64,000 bases of DNA from a bacterium (lineage in GTDB: Bacteria > Hinthialibacterota > Hinthialibacteria > H5-UNCL2), in assembly GCA_015075175.1 (NCBI GenBank), contig JABTUV010000004.1, positions 248,001 through 312,000 of the forward strand. The letters run 5' to 3'. Under the pieces are notes generated by a model. The model was not told where the DNA came from, searched no databases, and was given only the letters and a program-made list of their open reading frames with translations. The position numbers and the translations under genes were made by a program. Below, one piece after another: positions 62,031-64,000 of this stretch. Numbering within the stretch: position 1 is the first letter of the stretch; each line of letters starts with the position of its first letter.

Positions 62031-62880
62031 GGTTGGATATGCACAAGAAGAGCGTGAGTTTTTGCGTGATGGAGCCGGATGGGACGGAGGGTGAAGGAGG
62101 GCCGGGCAGCGACGCGAGGGCATTCGGCCTGGGTGAAGCCTGCCGGGGCGGTGGTATGAAGGGATGAAGCCACCCTCTTCGCTGGCTGCCAGCCGCGGGG
62201 TATGCGCTGCACGGCCTGGCGGTGGGCGATCCAGGGCGGTTGAGGCGATCACGGCGGCCAAGAAGAAGAGCGACGCGCTGGCCGCGCGGATGCTGGCCAA
62301 TCTGCTGCGCTGCCATCTGATCCCAGAGGCATGGCGCCCAGCGCACCGTGCGGGAAGCTGCGCCGCGGTTGATCAGAATGGTGCGTGACGCACGCGAAGA
62401 ACCGGCCGGGGAATGGGCTGGATCCATGGATCGGCTAAACAGAACGCGGTGGCGCTTCTTGGCCAGTTGCTGGGAACGCAACTGGAATGCCGCCGCGGTG
62501 GCGATCTTTGGATCAGGGCGGACTGGATTTCATTTGATCGCGCTGGAAATAGAAGAGCGGCGCTGGCGGGGCCTGCAGGAACGCTGGAACGGCTGGGGAA
62601 CGCGGCCAGGTGACAGCGTTGAGATGCTGGGATCTGGGATCCGAACCGCTACCAATCAGGCCAGGCGGTCCGCACTGGGACTGTGCATGGCGCGCAGCGC
62701 TCCATGTCGCCGGGCAGGGTGTCGGCAGGCCGCTCACCGAAGCGCGAGGGCATCTGCAGACCATTTTGATCAGGCGGGCAACTGTTGGCGCGCAGAATGT
62801 TGCACGCTGGCGCGTGTAACATGGGCCACTTGCGTCCTCCGGCGGCAGAATCTGGCGACGCTGGCGGTCGGCGCGCAACG
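62030..62880 (+). pseudogene. IS110-family transposase remnant, copy 2
   Basis: Same start as copy 1 (GGTTGGATATGCACAAGAAG at 62031-62050), then degraded homologues of its blocks. AKKKSDALAARMLANLLRCH is readable with one Asp changed to Ala. Around 62690-62780 a frame reads GRPLTEARGHLQTILI, resembling the Transposase_20 end of IS110 (GPISKQRNKHLQTILI in intact members). Numerous short deletions and frame changes. Probably one IS110 duplicated and decayed, or two copies merged badly in assembly. Confidence 0.65.
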
Positions 62881-62884
62881 GTAA

Positions 62885-63891
62885 GGGACCCATCTGCTGG
62901 CGTGGATCGGCGCGCGGATTGAAGGAAACTGGCATGATTAAGGCCAACGCCGACCCAGGAACGCGGGGGCCCTCAGGCCGGATCCCGTGTTGGGGACTGC
63001 CAAGCGGCCCCTGCGCTCGTAAGGCGACATCGGCACCTTTCGAAGAACTGGCTGGTGGACCACACTCATAATTTGGCAGGTATCTCAGGGGCCATGACCC
63101 AGGCCATCCATGGATGTCTGGTCGTGGCAACGCCGGCCAAACAAGGAACTCTATCCCTGAGAAGGTTCGTGGTGGTGGCTCGCGCTTTTCAGGTTGCCGG
63201 AGGAGTACGCCATAAAGAAGGCGGAAAGAATCATCTCTCCGCCCTCCTCCGTATAACCACCGGTCGCGGCGCTCAGGTCGCTCGCCAGCGTTGCCCTATC
63301 TCCTCGGACCGGCACGCAAAGCGTATCAAACGAGGCATTCGGACAAGTGCCGAAAGCTCGTGGGAGACTCTTCTCCCCTTGACAGGTACCTATCATGGAT
63401 GCCCCTATCCTCCGGACCGGCACGCAAAGCGTATCAGAAACAGGATTCGGACAAGTGCCGAAAGCTCGTGGGAGACTCTTTCTCCCCTTGACAGGTACCT
63501 ATCATGGATGTCCCTGCGTGCGTCGCATGGAACGCCGCCGCTTCGCCAGGCTCGAGCAGCGACAGTAACCAATACCGACAGGCCTGAGCAGCGGCCCGAT
63601 TGCATCCCGCCATCCTGCGGCAACCTGCGTCTTCGGGCCGCGTGTCGAAGGCCAACCGGATGCTTCAGGGTGGCTTCATGCGCCCATCCGCCCCCTAACA
63701 AGGGGGCCGAGAGGATAATCCAAGCAGTACAGCGCGCCGATTTTCCGCGTGGGTCCTCGCCTTATTGTGGGATTCACATGGAAAACCGGCGACCGTCCCA
63801 AGGCCGTCCCGAGACTGCCGCTTGCCTTGCGGGAGGCGCCGCACGTATAGTGGCGCGCATCGCCCCAGATGCCGCGTCCCTCGAGGTTCTC
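62885..63891. other. About 1 kb without a recognisable gene
   Basis: Contains a tandem duplication (63294-63512), a family B element (63574-63652), and a promoter-like pair TTGCCT (63822-63827), 18 bases, TATAGT (63846-63851). Open frames here give Arg/Ser-rich sequences without recognisable domains and are probably non-coding. Confidence 0.55.
63294..63512. repeat. Tandem duplication of about 108 bases
   Basis: CGGACCGGCACGCAAAGCGT ... GTGCCGAAAGCTCGTGGGAG ... CTTGACAGGTACCTATCATG occurs twice at 108-base spacing (for example GGACAAGTG at 63341 and 63449). The copies differ by small substitutions and one or two indels. Confidence 0.85.
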
Positions 63892-64000
63892 ATGTCATCG
63901 CACCAACGCAGCCACGGCTCAAGGCCGCATTCCCACCCTGCACATCGTCGCCGGGCTCCATTCCCCTGGCCTACTATCGCGCCATGAAGGCGGTCTGGCA
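63892..64000 (+). CDS. Possible start of a gene running off the right edge
   Basis: ATG 63892 after a promoter-like TATAGT. In shifted frames the text reads AQGRIPTLHIVAG and then PLAYYRAMKAVW, which looks like coding sequence, but at least one frame change is needed. Too short to assign. Confidence 0.2.

Noticed and set aside
63055-63987. 310-residue frame at the right end
   Set aside because: Arg/His/Ser-rich, crosses the 108-base duplication and a family B repeat, no domain.

Overview
The window is a GC-rich stretch of about 64 kb from a diderm (Gram-negative type) bacterium. Evidence for two membranes is an LptD-type outer-membrane protein, an MlaE-MlaF-MlaD lipid-transport operon, SurA/PrsA-like and other lipoproteins, and short repeats typical of uncultivated, environment-derived genomes. 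PT-linker/dockerin-like ends, FG-GAP proteins, several URO-D-family enzymes and many glycosidases suggest a polysaccharide- and sugar-degrading candidate phylum (Sumerlaeota, Hydrogenedentota or Planctomycetes-like lineages). No marker here settles the taxonomy.

Layout. 1-4.7 kb (minus): STAS/pseudo-receiver protein, LptD, then a GH57 enzyme running off the left edge. 4.9-7 kb: exported beta-propeller with a dockerin-like end and a small membrane protein. 7.1-12.2 kb (plus): LeuRS (with an in-frame stop), ComEA-like HhH protein, zinc-ribbon/RDD protein, GT4 glycosyltransferase. 12.3-15.4 kb (minus): SurA-like lipoprotein and a dicarboxylate symporter. 15.5-19.3 kb: GT2 glycosyltransferase, then broken trxB, DUF554, DUF4190 and cyclophilin genes. 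19.4-25.7 kb (minus): mlaE-mlaF-mlaD, radA, PIN/TRAM, ispF. 25.9-33.4 kb (minus): thiL, HAD phosphatase, panB-panC-panD, nadB, rplI, dnaB, a cofactor and replication block. 33.5-36.7 kb: broken lipoprotein gene, tRNA-Cys, MntA/HepT toxin-antitoxin pair, NtrC-type regulator. 37-40.8 kb (plus): sugar operon of URO-D-family protein, GHMP kinase and GH4. 40.8-43.5 kb: three-domain acyl-activating/ACP/PlsC protein. 43.6-50.3 kb: FG-GAP protein, GH2-like glycosidase, C25-peptidase-like exported protein. 50.3-60.0 kb: a complete sugar uptake and catabolism operon (aldolase, isomerase, binding protein, ABC ATPase, permease, FGGY kinase, URO-D-family protein) with a divergent third URO-D gene. 60.1-64 kb: exported O-methyltransferase, two decayed IS110 copies, tandem duplications.

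How the parts fit. The most interesting system is the repeated pairing of URO-D/MtaA-like proteins with sugar-catabolic genes. One heads the GHMP-kinase/GH4 operon; two flank the ABC-isomerase-kinase-aldolase operon. The control regions of both loci share the words GAGTCTCAC and TGAGATTC inside short palindromes, suggesting one common regulator. Their reaction on sugars is unknown.

Two cautions. First, frameshifts are concentrated in a few patches (16.9-19.3, 32.8-34.0, 44.4-45.4, 61-63.5 kb), while the long genes between them are almost all intact; this looks like local consensus error more than gene decay. Second, the window carries at least eight families of short dispersed palindromic or tandem repeats, several of which reach into gene ends and mislead start-codon calls.
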